NCBI RefSeq assembly: GCF_038148855.1 | Contig: NZ_JBBVGR010000003.1 | Location: 248,001 to 312,000, forward strand | Reading direction: 5' to 3' | Length of the DNA: 64,000 nucleotides | From: Phycobacter sedimenti | GTDB lineage: Bacteria; Pseudomonadota; Alphaproteobacteria; Rhodobacterales; Rhodobacteraceae | In this document: positions 17,178-26,309 of the stretch, piece by piece | How the letters are laid out: each line of letters begins with the position of its first letter | Numbering within the stretch: position 1 is the stretch's first letter | The notes under the pieces: generated by a model | Database searches by the model: none | What the model saw: only the letters and a program-made list of their open reading frames with translations | What the model was told of the DNA's origin: nothing | Translations under genes and position numbers: made by a program

Positions 17178-19571
17178 TTAACGGTCGTCGCCTGGGCCCC
17201 CGTTCACGTCCAGCTGATCCTCATCTATGGCAGCCTGCACCGCCCCTGCCACCGCTTCCTTTTTCTGTGGCGTCATGTTGTCAGCCTGATCCTCCGCCAG
17301 TCGCACCGTCACTTCACGGTGCGCGAACTTGATGCCTTCGCGTTCGAACAGCTGGCGGATTTCCTCGTAGACCTTCTTGCGCACCAGCCATTGATCGCCG
17401 GGTTTGGTCATGAACTTGACCCGGATGATCATCGCTGAATCCTGCATCTCGATCACGCCCTGCGACTTCAGCGGCTGGATGAAATTGTCGCCGATCACCG
17501 GATCGCTCAGCAGCTCCTGCCCCAGTTTCTTGATCAGCTTGCGCACCTTTTCGACATCGGTGTCATAGGTCACGCGCAGGGGCAGTTTCATCATCACCCA
17601 GTCGCGCGAATAGTTGGTGAGCACCCGGATTTCGCCAAAGGGAATGGTGTGCAGCGCGCCCAGGTGATGGCGCAGCTGGAACGAACGGACCGAGATCTTC
17701 TCAACCGTGCCCTTCACATCGCCGATGTCGATATACTCGCCCTTGCGGAAGGCGTCATCGACAAGAAAGAAGGCGCCGGAAAAGATATCGCGCACCAGAG
17801 TCTGCGAGCCGAAACCAACGGCAAGGCCTACCACACCGGCGCCGGCGAACAGGGGGCTGACGTTGATGCCGAGTTCCAGCAACACGATCAGGATGATGGA
17901 CACCAGAACCACGGCCAGGATGGCGCCGCGGAACAGCGGCAACAGGGTCGCCAGACGACTGGCGCCGCCGGCGCCACCCTCATCGCCCAGCTCGGTGTCG
18001 GGCTGATCGCCGACCTCCTCGTCGATTTTCCCATCGATCCAGATGCGCGCAACGTTGTAGACGATATAGCCGATGAACAGGATCACCACGACATCGTAAA
18101 ACCGGTCGATAGCCGACCCCTCGATCCAGTCGAGATCCGGGTTCCAGACGTAGAACAGCGCCACCGCCCCCATCACGAAGGCCAGGATCCCGGCAACCCG
18201 GCGCGCAAGATCTTCGAAGGTGGCAATGGGGTGGTGCTGACGCAGGGGGGCGGCGATCTCCTCGGCGTCGTCCTGCCCCTCGGCCTCCGTCTCGTCCCCA
18301 TCCTCACCATTGGATTGTCGAGGCAGACGCCGCCTGCCTGCATATACCTCGATGCCGTAGTTGATGACACCATAGACCACCAGGATCGAGGTCAGCACCA
18401 GATAGGTGCCCATCATGAGCGGAATGGACATGTCGCGCTCCAGCACGAGATCAAAGGCCAGCTGCAGCCAGCCAAAGACGATATAGGCCGCCACCGCCGG
18501 CGCCCAAGCCACCGACAGGACCCTCAGCAGCCAGGAACACTCTTCCGGCGGGCAGCCTGCGCGGATCGCACCGGTGATGGCGCGGGCGTTAAAGGCCACC
18601 AGCGCCAGATTTCCGATCACGCCCAACAGCGCAAGCCCGCCGTAGACAACCGCATAGACGTTGTAGTTGAGGCCAAAATCTCCGACCCAAGAGGCAAAGA
18701 CGAGGGTCGCAATGTCATAGGTCGCCAGCACCGAGGCCCAGATATAGAGCCGCTTTGCATCCCGGTCGGAAAACACCGGAATCCGGTACTGGCTCAGGTA
18801 GGGCGACAGCACCATGCGCCAGAGATCCGAAATCGTCCGTGACAGGAAGAAGGTTGTATAGATGGCCAGAACGGTGAACCGGATCGAGGTATCCCCCGAG
18901 GCGCCGAAGATCAGGTATGAGGCCAAAAGAGCCACCACCATCGCAAAGATCGTTCCACCAACACCAAGCAGGAAGCGAAAGACCAGGAAGGGCATCTTTT
19001 CCTTGTAGCCCTCGGGCTGCTCCTTGGAGCGGGCCTCCACGAACTGACGGGCAAATCTCTTGCCATAGACCTCTCCGGCGAGCCAGCGTCCGATGAGAAG
19101 GAACAGAAGGCTCCAGAACAGCAGCTCCACATAGGTCATGATCCGACCGTCCGGACTGGTCTGACGCAGGATGTATTTCATCTCGAAGATCGAGTAGGGC
19201 AGCGCCTCCAGCCGACTGCGCAGCTCGTCACGGAAGATATCCATTTCGGACTGGGCCTTCATCAGCATCGAGGCCCCTTCCATCTTGTCGGATTTGGCGC
19301 CGTCCTCATCTGTGGCGCCATCTGCCGCCAGATGGGCACCGCTGCCATCGACAATGATCACACCGACCCCTTTTTCGGCGGCCAGCTCTATGGCGCGCGC
19401 AAAGGGATCCTTGGCCTCTTCTGTATCTGTTTTGGCGCTCGTCTGGGCGCTTGCCTGTCCATAGAGCAGCGTTTGTGCCTGAGAGCCGCCAGGCGCAAAG
19501 GCCAGGATCGCGAACAAAAAAAGCAAGGCAGGGAAAACTCGGCCAAACCGGCGAACGGCGCGCAAAATCAT
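17178..19571 (-). CDS. Large MscS-family mechanosensitive channel
   Basis: A 797-residue inner-membrane protein. It has a signal-like N-terminus (FPALLFLFAILAFAPG, cleavage near residue 32), a periplasmic stretch of about 100 residues, and at least nine hydrophobic segments from residue 130 to about 600. The MscS core follows: pore helix GVVGLAVGFGSQTLVRDIFS near 588-607, then the beta domain GEYIDIGDVKGTVEKISVRS and the C-terminal cage. MscS pores open under membrane tension and release solutes on osmotic downshock. The acidic loop near residues 425-445 (GEDGDETEAEGQDDAEE) is lineage-specific. It is convergent with the importer operon. Confidence 0.9.
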   Translation of the reverse strand: MILRAVRRFGRVFPALLFLFAILAFAPGGSQAQTLLYGQASAQTSAKTDTEEAKDPFARAIELAAEKGVGVIIVDGSGAHLAADGATDEDGAKSDKMEGASMLMKAQSEMDIFRDELRSRLEALPYSIFEMKYILRQTSPDGRIMTYVELLFWSLLFLLIGRWLAGEVYGKRFARQFVEARSKEQPEGYKEKMPFLVFRFLLGVGGTIFAMVVALLASYLIFGASGDTSIRFTVLAIYTTFFLSRTISDLWRMVLSPYLSQYRIPVFSDRDAKRLYIWASVLATYDIATLVFASWVGDFGLNYNVYAVVYGGLALLGVIGNLALVAFNARAITGAIRAGCPPEECSWLLRVLSVAWAPAVAAYIVFGWLQLAFDLVLERDMSIPLMMGTYLVLTSILVVYGVINYGIEVYAGRRRLPRQSNGEDGDETEAEGQDDAEEIAAPLRQHHPIATFEDLARRVAGILAFVMGAVALFYVWNPDLDWIEGSAIDRFYDVVVILFIGYIVYNVARIWIDGKIDEEVGDQPDTELGDEGGAGGASRLATLLPLFRGAILAVVLVSIILIVLLELGINVSPLFAGAGVVGLAVGFGSQTLVRDIFSGAFFLVDDAFRKGEYIDIGDVKGTVEKISVRSFQLRHHLGALHTIPFGEIRVLTNYSRDWVMMKLPLRVTYDTDVEKVRKLIKKLGQELLSDPVIGDNFIQPLKSQGVIEMQDSAMIIRVKFMTKPGDQWLVRKKVYEEIRQLFEREGIKFAHREVTVRLAEDQADNMTPQKKEAVAGAVQAAIDEDQLDVNGGPGDDR

Positions 19572-19794
19572 GATGTGGAGACCCTCGTAAAGCTGCCTTG
19601 CAGGTTAGTGAGCCGCCATCAAAGGCGCAATTGCCCGCGCGCAACACTGCCGCAGAGTTTTATGGCCCCGCCGGTGACTCCCCCGCCGGTGCATGTCATT
19701 TTCTCCCCAAACGGGACCATATAGACCAATCGCCCTTGATTTCAGCGTCTGGCTATTGCACCACCCCCTTGATCCACCTGTTTTGGGCGACCCG

Positions 19795-21021
19795 ATGAAA
19801 GACCAGACCAGCTCTACGCCCGACAGGGGCAGCGGCACTCGTGGCCCGCGTGTCATGCTTTACAGCCATGACACCTTCGGGCTGGGGCATCTGCGCCGCT
19901 CGCGGGCGCTTGCCGGTGCGATCACGGCCGCTGATCCCTCAGCTTCGGCGCTGATCCTGACCGGATCGCCCGTGGCAGGGCGCTTTGCCTTTCCCAGCCG
20001 GGTCGATCACATGCGCCTGCCCGGCGTGATCAAGCGCAGCGACGGCAGCTATGCCTCGCGCACCATGGGCATGAGCATCGAGGAAACCACCGAGCTGCGC
20101 TCGGGGCTGATCCGCTCAATGGCGCAGCAGTATGATCCCGATGTGCTGATCGTTGATAAAGAGCCGACGGGCTTTCGCGGAGAGTTGATGCCTGCGCTGG
20201 ACTGCCTGCGCAGCCGAGGCCGATGCAAGCTGGTCCTGGGCCTTCGTGATGTGCTGGACGAGCCCGAGGTGCTGTCTGCCGAATGGGAGCGCAAGAATGC
20301 CGTTCCGGTGACCGAGGACTACTATGATGAAATCTGGGTCTATGGGTTGCGCTCGATTTATGATCCCACACAGGGGTTGGATCTGTCCGAAGACGCCCGC
20401 GCCCGCATGCACTGGACCGGCTATCTGCGCCGTGACCTCGGCGAGATCGGTCCGCCGCCGGAACAGCCTTATGTTCTGATCACACCCGGCGGCGGCGGCG
20501 ATGGCGCGATGATGGTCGACCTCGTTCTATCCGCCTATGAGCGGGACCCGGACCTCAATCCGCGCGCCCTCCTGGTCTATGGCCCTTTCCTGTCCGGCGA
20601 GACACGCGAAGCCTTCGAGGCCCGCGTGGCCGCCCTTAATGGCCGCGTGACCTCGGTGGGCTTCGAAAGCCGGATCGAAACGCTGTTTGCAGGGGCCTGC
20701 GGCGTTGTCTGCATGGGCGGCTACAATACCTTCTGCGAAGTCCTGTCATTCGACAAACCGGCCGTGATCGTGCCGCGCACCACTCCGCGCCTCGAACAGT
20801 GGATCCGCGCCAGTCGGGCCGAAGAGCTGGGCCTTGTCGCCATGCTGGACGAAAACCGCGACGGCTGGACCCCCGAAGCCATGATCCGCGCCATCCGTGC
20901 CCTGAAAGAGCAGCCCTGCCCCTCGGCGGCCTTCGGCCCGGGCTTTCTGGACGGGCTGGACTATGTCACCCAACGGGTTAGCGCGCTGCTCGAGACCGTA
21001 CCGCGAAAGGCCGCCGAATGA
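19795..21021 (+). CDS. MurG-like glycosyltransferase (predicted), glycan cluster gene 1
   Basis: A 408-residue soluble protein with two Rossmann halves. The opening MLYSHDTFGLGHLRRSRALA is the signature of predicted glycosyltransferases of the MurG/COG4671 type. The C-terminal donor-binding half has ITPGGGGDGAMM, then CMGGYNTFCEVLSFDKPAVI and VPRTTPRLEQWIRA, the usual nucleotide-sugar pocket region. I chose ATG 19795 because residues before it in the open frame show no conservation; no strong ribosome site is visible. It is the first gene of a run of seven plus-strand genes joined by ATGA overlaps, and is similar in kind to gene 5. Donor and acceptor are unknown. Confidence 0.78.
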   Translation: MKDQTSSTPDRGSGTRGPRVMLYSHDTFGLGHLRRSRALAGAITAADPSASALILTGSPVAGRFAFPSRVDHMRLPGVIKRSDGSYASRTMGMSIEETTELRSGLIRSMAQQYDPDVLIVDKEPTGFRGELMPALDCLRSRGRCKLVLGLRDVLDEPEVLSAEWERKNAVPVTEDYYDEIWVYGLRSIYDPTQGLDLSEDARARMHWTGYLRRDLGEIGPPPEQPYVLITPGGGGDGAMMVDLVLSAYERDPDLNPRALLVYGPFLSGETREAFEARVAALNGRVTSVGFESRIETLFAGACGVVCMGGYNTFCEVLSFDKPAVIVPRTTPRLEQWIRASRAEELGLVAMLDENRDGWTPEAMIRAIRALKEQPCPSAAFGPGFLDGLDYVTQRVSALLETVPRKAAE

Positions 21022-22262
21022 ACACCGCCCGCCCGCCGCTTGCGGTTCTGGTCAAGGGCTGGCCACGCCTGTCCGAGACCTTCATCGCGCAGGAACTGGT
21101 AGCGCTGGAAGCCGCCGGTCATGCGTTTGAGATTTGGTCCCTGCGTCATCCGACGGATGTGAAACGCCACCCCCTGCACGAGCGCCTGAAGGCTCAGGTC
21201 AACTACCTGCCCGAGTATCTGTATCAGGAACCGGAGCGCGTCTGGCAGGCCCGCGAGATTGCTCGGAGGCTGCCGGGATATGCCGAGGCCGGGCGGATCT
21301 GGCGCGCGGATCTGCGCCGCGATCCCAGCCGCAACCGCATCCGCAGGTTCGGCCAGGCCTGCGTTCTGGCCGCTGAAATGCCGGATGCCGTCCTTGGGCT
21401 CTATGCGCATTTCCTGCACACGCCATCGTCAGTGGCGCGTTACGCGGCCATCATGCGCGGCCTGCCGTGGAGCTTTTCCGCACATGCAAAGGACATCTGG
21501 ACCTCCCCCGACTGGGAAATCCGCGAAAAGCTCTCATCCGTCGATCACGGCGCCGCCTTTGGCGCCACCTGCACCGCCTTTGGCGCAAAGCACCTGCGCG
21601 AGATGTCGGATGATCCGGCGCGCATCGATCTGATCTACCACGGTCTCGACCTCAGCCGGTTTCCCGCACCGCCCGAGCGCACCCCACGCAAGGCAGGCGA
21701 TCCCCTGCGCCTCATGTCCGTTGGACGACTGGTGGAAAAGAAGGGCTTTGACCGTCTGATCTCCGCGCTGGCGCTGCTGCCACAGGACCTTGACTGGCAC
21801 TGGACCCATATCGGTGGCGGCGGTCTGGGTGATCTTCTCCAGGGCATGGCCGAGGATGCGGGCATTGCGGATCGCATCACCTGGCGCGGCGCCTGCGATC
21901 AGCCCGAGGTGATCGAAGCCATGCGCCACAGCGACATCTTCGTCCTGCCCAGCCGTGTTGCCGCCGATGGCGACCGCGACGGGCTGCCCAATGTGCTGAT
22001 GGAGGCCGCCTCCCAGCGCCTGCCGATCCTCTCGACGCCCGTCTCGGCCATTCCCGAATTCATAGACAGCGGCACGCACGGGCTGCTCAGCGAGGATGCC
22101 CCCGAGGCGCTGGCAGCCGCGATCTGCGCGCTTGCGAATGACCCCGATAAATCCGCCACCATGGCAGAGGCCGCGCTAACGCGCCTGCGCCGGGATTTCG
22201 GCATGGATCCCGGCATTGCGCGCCTGTCCGAGCGGCTCACCTCCATGCTGAACGGCGCATGA
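21018..22262 (+). CDS. GT4-type glycosyltransferase, glycan cluster gene 2
   Basis: A 414-residue retaining glycosyltransferase. The N-terminal domain starts LAVLVKGWPRLSETFIAQEL, the form seen in exopolysaccharide and colanic-acid-type enzymes. The GT-B C-terminal domain has SVGRLVEKKGFDRLISAL near residues 235-255 and the donor-site segment DRDGLPNVLMEAASQRLPIL, where the conserved Glu pair region contacts the nucleotide sugar. No membrane helix or signal is seen, so it acts in the cytoplasm. It overlaps its neighbours on both sides by ATGA. Confidence 0.88.
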   Translation: MNTARPPLAVLVKGWPRLSETFIAQELVALEAAGHAFEIWSLRHPTDVKRHPLHERLKAQVNYLPEYLYQEPERVWQAREIARRLPGYAEAGRIWRADLRRDPSRNRIRRFGQACVLAAEMPDAVLGLYAHFLHTPSSVARYAAIMRGLPWSFSAHAKDIWTSPDWEIREKLSSVDHGAAFGATCTAFGAKHLREMSDDPARIDLIYHGLDLSRFPAPPERTPRKAGDPLRLMSVGRLVEKKGFDRLISALALLPQDLDWHWTHIGGGGLGDLLQGMAEDAGIADRITWRGACDQPEVIEAMRHSDIFVLPSRVAADGDRDGLPNVLMEAASQRLPILSTPVSAIPEFIDSGTHGLLSEDAPEALAAAICALANDPDKSATMAEAALTRLRRDFGMDPGIARLSERLTSMLNGA

Positions 22263-23347
22263 CCGGCAGCAGCGGCAAACGCATCGCATTCTATGCGCCG
22301 ATGAAATCGCCGCACAGTCCGGTGCCTTCGGGCGACCGGGAAATCGCGCGCAACCTGATGGATGTGATCGCGGCAGGCGGCGCGAAGGTCGATCTGGTCA
22401 GCGAGCTGCGCATTTATGACAAGGCGGGCGATGCCGACCGGCAGAACGCGCTGCGCGCTGCGGCCCGGCAGGAGGTCCAGCGCCTGCTGGCCGAGATGCC
22501 GCCAGTGGATCTGTGGGTTACCTATCACAACTACTACAAGGCCCCCGACCTGATTGGTCCCGAAGTCGCCCGTGCGCGCGCCATCCCCTATGTGCAGATC
22601 GAAAGCACCCGCGCCATGAGCCGCCTCACTGGCCCCTGGGCGGGCTTTGCCCAATCGGCCCATGACGCCGCCGATGCCGCCGATGTCATCTTCTATTTTA
22701 CGGCCAATGACCTCATCACGCTGGAACGGGAACGCTTCGGGATGCAGAACCTGGTGCACCTGCCCCCTTTTCTGCCTCTGCCTGACCTGCCCGATGCCTC
22801 CTCGCTGGCAGGTCCGATGCTCAGCGTCGGCATGATGCGCGCGGGCGATAAGCTGGCCTCCTACCGCATCGTCGCGGAAACCCTCGCGCATCTTGAGGGC
22901 GACTGGCAGCTTGAAATCGCGGGCGATGGCCCCGCCCGCGCCGAAGTCGAAGCCATGATGGCACCGTTCCGGGGGCGCGTGCGCTTTCTCGGCCAATTGG
23001 ACCGGCAGGGTCTGAGCGCCGCCTACACCCGCGCCGACCTGTTTCTCTGGCCCGGCGTGAACGAGGCCTTTGGCATGGCCTATCTTGAGGCACAGGCCCA
23101 CGGTCTGCCTGTGGTGGCGCAGGATCGTCCCGGCATGCGCGACGTTCTGACCTCCGCCCGGTACCCCACACCGGAACACGGGGCGGAAGCGCTGGCAGGG
23201 CAGATCCAGACCCTTCTGGCCGATCCTGATCTTCGTGCCCGGCGCAGCGCCGAAGCCCGGCGGATGATCGCCGCCAACCACCTTGCACCTGCCGCCACCG
23301 CCCGGTTCTGGGCTGCCGTGGCACCGCTTCTGGAGGGCCGCTCATGA
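22259..23347 (+). CDS. GT4-type glycosyltransferase, glycan cluster gene 3
   Basis: A 362-residue GT-B glycosyltransferase. It opens with KRIAFYAPMKSPHSPVPSGD, a common N-terminus in this subgroup. It contains MLSVGMMRAGDKLASYRIVAETL and QLEIAGDGPARAEVE, and the donor-binding EAFGMAYLEAQAHGLPVVAQ near residues 262-281 with the conserved Glu residues. No signal peptide is seen. It is probably one of several enzymes assembling the same glycan or glycolipid. Both ends overlap neighbours by ATGA. Confidence 0.88.
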   Translation: MTGSSGKRIAFYAPMKSPHSPVPSGDREIARNLMDVIAAGGAKVDLVSELRIYDKAGDADRQNALRAAARQEVQRLLAEMPPVDLWVTYHNYYKAPDLIGPEVARARAIPYVQIESTRAMSRLTGPWAGFAQSAHDAADAADVIFYFTANDLITLERERFGMQNLVHLPPFLPLPDLPDASSLAGPMLSVGMMRAGDKLASYRIVAETLAHLEGDWQLEIAGDGPARAEVEAMMAPFRGRVRFLGQLDRQGLSAAYTRADLFLWPGVNEAFGMAYLEAQAHGLPVVAQDRPGMRDVLTSARYPTPEHGAEALAGQIQTLLADPDLRARRSAEARRMIAANHLAPAATARFWAAVAPLLEGRS

Positions 23348-23931
23348 TCCGTCTTGCCCTTTTGCGTCACGGTCATACCGACTGGAACCGCGCCGGCCGC
23401 ATCCAGGGGCGCAGCGACATACCTCTGGATGACACCGCCCGCCATGAGCTTGCCGCTCAGGCCCTGCCCGCACCCTGGGACGCGGCCGATCTTTGGTCGA
23501 GCCCCCTGTTGAGAGCCGCGGAAACCGCGCGGCTGGTGGCCGGGCATGAACCCCAAACCGCGCCCGAGCTGACAGAAATGAACTGGGGCGACTGGGAAGG
23601 TCTGCAGGGTCTCGATCTGAAGGCGGACCCAGCCAGCGGCTTTCGCGACATCGAACACTGGGGTTGGGATTACCGTCCTCCCGGCGGCGAAAGCCCGGCC
23701 GAGGTCTGGGCGCGTATCGCGCCCTGGATTGATCGTCTCACACGAGACACGGTTGCCGTCTGCCATATCGGGATCATGCGGATGATCCTCGCCCGCGCCC
23801 ATGGCTGGGATTTCGATGGCCCCGCACCATTCAGGATCAAACGCAACCGGTTGTTCGTGGTCGAGATCGACAAGGGCGCCCTGACGCCTCTGCCGGACCC
23901 GATCCGCCTGATCCCCAAGGAGGCGGCATGA
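23344..23931 (+). CDS. Histidine phosphatase family protein, glycan cluster gene 4
   Basis: A 195-residue phosphoglycerate-mutase-like phosphatase. LLRHGHTDWNRAGRIQGRSD carries the catalytic RHG triad (His9) and the conserved second arginine. The acid-base segment is EMNWGDWEGLQGLDL, and the second catalytic His is in VCHIGIMRM. All key residues are present. The family hydrolyses phosphomonoesters. Within the cluster it might dephosphorylate a sugar phosphate or a phosphorylated glycan intermediate, but the substrate cannot be read from sequence. Confidence 0.88.
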   Translation: MIRLALLRHGHTDWNRAGRIQGRSDIPLDDTARHELAAQALPAPWDAADLWSSPLLRAAETARLVAGHEPQTAPELTEMNWGDWEGLQGLDLKADPASGFRDIEHWGWDYRPPGGESPAEVWARIAPWIDRLTRDTVAVCHIGIMRMILARAHGWDFDGPAPFRIKRNRLFVVEIDKGALTPLPDPIRLIPKEAA

Positions 23932-25064
23932 AGGTCCTGATCGCCGTTACACACCTCTTGGGCACCGGGCACCTGTCACGGGCACTGACGCTGGGCCGAG
24001 CCTTTGTAGAGGCAGGTCACGAGGTCTGCGTGGCTTCGGGCGGCTTTCCTGCCCCGCAATTACGGCACGATGGGGTCGAGCTGGTGCAACTCCCAGCTTT
24101 GCGATCTGATGGGGTAGATTTCACTCGGCTGCTGACGCCGCACGGAACAGTGGCGGATGATGCCTATCATGCCGCCCGGCAAGACGCCTTGCACGGCGCA
24201 ATGACGGACATGCAGCCCGACGTTCTGATCACCGAGCTGTACCCCTTTGGACGTCGCAGCCTCAAAGCCGAGTTCCTGGCGCTTTTGCAGGCCGCCCATG
24301 CCCTGCCACGCAGGCCGGTCGTCCTTGCGTCAATCCGCGATATCCTTGCGCCGCCTTCAAAGCCCAGGAAAGCGGTCGAGGCGGACGCTGTGATCGGTGA
24401 ATTCTATGACGCCGTTCTGGTGCATTCAGACCCTGCTGCAACCCGCCTGGACATCAGCTGGCCGGTCTCCGAGATGCTGTCGGGTAAGCTGCGCTACACT
24501 GGCTACGTGGCCCCCCCTGCGGCTACGCCGCATCCCGAAAAGGTCGGCGCGGGCGAGGTTCTGGTCAGCGCGGGCGGCGGCAGCGTAGGCGACACACTGT
24601 ATGAGACAGCGCTGGAGGCCGCCCGGCTGACGCCTGGCACGCGGTGGCGGCTCTTGATCGGGGGCAGCGACGCGGCAGATCGGATCGCTCGGTTTGAGGC
24701 CGCGGGCTCGCCCGCCGTGATCGAAGCCGCGCGTCCGGATTTCAGGCAGATGCTGCGCCATGCCGCCGCCTCGGTCAGCATGTGCGGCTACAACACCGCG
24801 CTGGATCTGTTGCAGGCGGGCACCCCGGCGGTTCTGGTGCCGTTTGATGCAGGCAAGGAGGTGGAGCAATCCCTGCGCGCCCGGAGCCTTGCGCCACTGA
24901 ACGGGATCGAGGTTCTGAAGACCGCTGACCTTTCGCCCGAAAGGCTGGCACGCGCCGTGCGCTCCGTGATGACAGAGCCCATGCGCGCAACGGACAGCTT
25001 CCGGTTTGACGGCGCCGCCAGAACGGTAGAGATTGCCGTCGAACTGGCGGAGAAACGTAAATGA
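23928..25064 (+). CDS. MurG-like glycosyltransferase (predicted), glycan cluster gene 5
   Basis: A 378-residue protein of the same general type as cluster gene 1. LIAVTHLLGTGHLSRALTLG is the N-terminal GHLSR-type nucleotide-binding loop. The C-terminal half has LVSAGGGSVGDTLYETAL, then SMCGYNTALDLLQAGTPAVL and VPFDAGKEVEQSLRA, which align in order with the donor-site motifs of gene 1 (CMGGYNTFCEVL, VPRTTPRLEQWIRA). Two genes of this rare type in one operon suggest two related glycosyl transfers. It is soluble, and its start and stop both overlap neighbours by ATGA. Confidence 0.78.
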   Translation: MKVLIAVTHLLGTGHLSRALTLGRAFVEAGHEVCVASGGFPAPQLRHDGVELVQLPALRSDGVDFTRLLTPHGTVADDAYHAARQDALHGAMTDMQPDVLITELYPFGRRSLKAEFLALLQAAHALPRRPVVLASIRDILAPPSKPRKAVEADAVIGEFYDAVLVHSDPAATRLDISWPVSEMLSGKLRYTGYVAPPAATPHPEKVGAGEVLVSAGGGSVGDTLYETALEAARLTPGTRWRLLIGGSDAADRIARFEAAGSPAVIEAARPDFRQMLRHAAASVSMCGYNTALDLLQAGTPAVLVPFDAGKEVEQSLRARSLAPLNGIEVLKTADLSPERLARAVRSVMTEPMRATDSFRFDGAARTVEIAVELAEKRK

Positions 25065-25819
25065 CGGCAGACTGGAGCGCCCTCGACCGGGAGCTGGCCG
25101 CCTGGCAAAAGTCCCGGCTGAGACTTCCCCTTTGGTGGCGCGACGACGATGCGGTTCAGGTCACGCCTCAACTGGATCAACTGGCGGATCTTTCCACCAG
25201 GCTGGGTCTGCCCGTGCATCTCGCCGTCATCCCGAAAGAGGCGCAGCAGAACCTGGCCGATCACCTGAAAGGCGCGCCGCACCTCATTCCCGTGGTACAC
25301 GGCTGGGCGCACCAGAGCCACGCCCCGGCGGAGGAGAAGAAAGCCGAGTTCGGCGCCCATCGCCCGGTGGATGACCGTCTGGAGGACGCCGAAGCCGGAT
25401 TGCAGCGGCTCAAGACGCTGTTCGGCTCCGCCCTGCGCCCGATGTTCGTGCCGCCCTGGAACCGCATCGCGCCGGACATGCTGCCCTGGATGGCAGGGCT
25501 GGGCTATAGCGCGCTTTCGACCTTCACCCCGCGCCGCCAAGGCAAGGTCGCGCCGGGTCTTGTGCAGATCAACACGCATCTTGATCCGATCGACTGGAAG
25601 GGCAGCCGCTCCTTGGCCCCGGCGGAACGGCTGATCGCGCAGGTGGCAGAGCAGTTGAAGGATCGCAGAAAAGGCCGCGCGGACATGCGCGAACCCTATG
25701 GCATCCTTACCCATCACCTTGTGCATGACGCGGCGATCTGGGATTTCACCGAGGCGCTGATTTCGCGCCTTCTAGCCGGCCCTGCCGTGCCCTGGACCTA
25801 TGACGAAAGGAATTCGTGA
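25061..25819 (+). CDS. Polysaccharide-deacetylase-like protein, glycan cluster gene 6
   Basis: A 252-residue protein with NodB-type catalytic elements: LWWRDDDAVQVT (metal/base Asp pair near residues 27-29), HGWAHQSHAP (HxxxxH-like metal site near 87-92) and FVPPWNRIAP, the arginine-containing motif. No signal peptide or membrane helix is seen, unlike exported deacetylases, so it probably acts in the cytoplasm on a sugar or lipid-linked intermediate. A deacetylase beside glycosyltransferases implies an N-acetyl sugar in the product. This is inference. Confidence 0.8.
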   Translation: MTADWSALDRELAAWQKSRLRLPLWWRDDDAVQVTPQLDQLADLSTRLGLPVHLAVIPKEAQQNLADHLKGAPHLIPVVHGWAHQSHAPAEEKKAEFGAHRPVDDRLEDAEAGLQRLKTLFGSALRPMFVPPWNRIAPDMLPWMAGLGYSALSTFTPRRQGKVAPGLVQINTHLDPIDWKGSRSLAPAERLIAQVAEQLKDRRKGRADMREPYGILTHHLVHDAAIWDFTEALISRLLAGPAVPWTYDERNS

Positions 25820-26296
25820 ATGAGCCGACTGGATTCAATGCTGCGCCGCCTGACCGCCCAGCGCGACGGGCTGAACTGGGCCGCAAAGCAGATCGCAGGG
25901 ATTCCCGGTGACGCACTGGACATGGGGCTTGGCAACGGGCGCACCTATGACCACCTGCGCGAGATCCTGCCGGAGCGGCGAATCTGGGTGATCGACCGGG
26001 TGCTGCAATGTCACCCCTCCTGCGTGCCACCCGAAGAGGATTTCCTGCAAGGCGAAGCGGAACCCATGCTGCAGCGGCTCGCCACTGAGGGCCACAGGAT
26101 CGTTCTGGCCCACTATGATTTCGGCTTTGGGGTCAAGGAACAGGACGTGGCCGAAGCTGCCGCCATGTCGCCGGTGATCGCCTCCGTCATGGCACCGGGT
26201 GGCATTGTTGTTTCGGGCCAGCCTTTGGTCGGTTTTGAAGAGCTGGGCGGCCCTGACGGCATCCCCGAGGGGCGCTACATGTTCTACCGCGCCTGA
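25820..26296 (+). CDS. Short class I methyltransferase-like protein, copy 2, glycan cluster gene 7
   Basis: A 158-residue paralogue of the protein at 9040-9534. ALDMGLGNGRTYDHL is the motif I equivalent; WVIDRVLQCHPSCVPPEEDF and LAHYDFGFGV align with the same positions in copy 1, and both end in a GR-x-(F/M)-x-YR segment. The ATG follows the deacetylase TGA directly, so the gene belongs to the same transcript. If it is a methyltransferase, it would decorate the cluster product. The protein is about 50-80 residues shorter than usual small-molecule methyltransferases. It is convergent with the metallophosphoesterase, 13 bases away. Confidence 0.72.
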   Translation: MSRLDSMLRRLTAQRDGLNWAAKQIAGIPGDALDMGLGNGRTYDHLREILPERRIWVIDRVLQCHPSCVPPEEDFLQGEAEPMLQRLATEGHRIVLAHYDFGFGVKEQDVAEAAAMSPVIASVMAPGGIVVSGQPLVGFEELGGPDGIPEGRYMFYRA

Positions 26297-26309
26297 AGGC
26301 AGAGACGCC

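Noticed and set aside
19667..19705. Direct repeat of CCCCGCCGGTG before the glycan cluster
   Set aside because: Short, GC-rich and only two units; could be chance, with no symmetric or phased layout.
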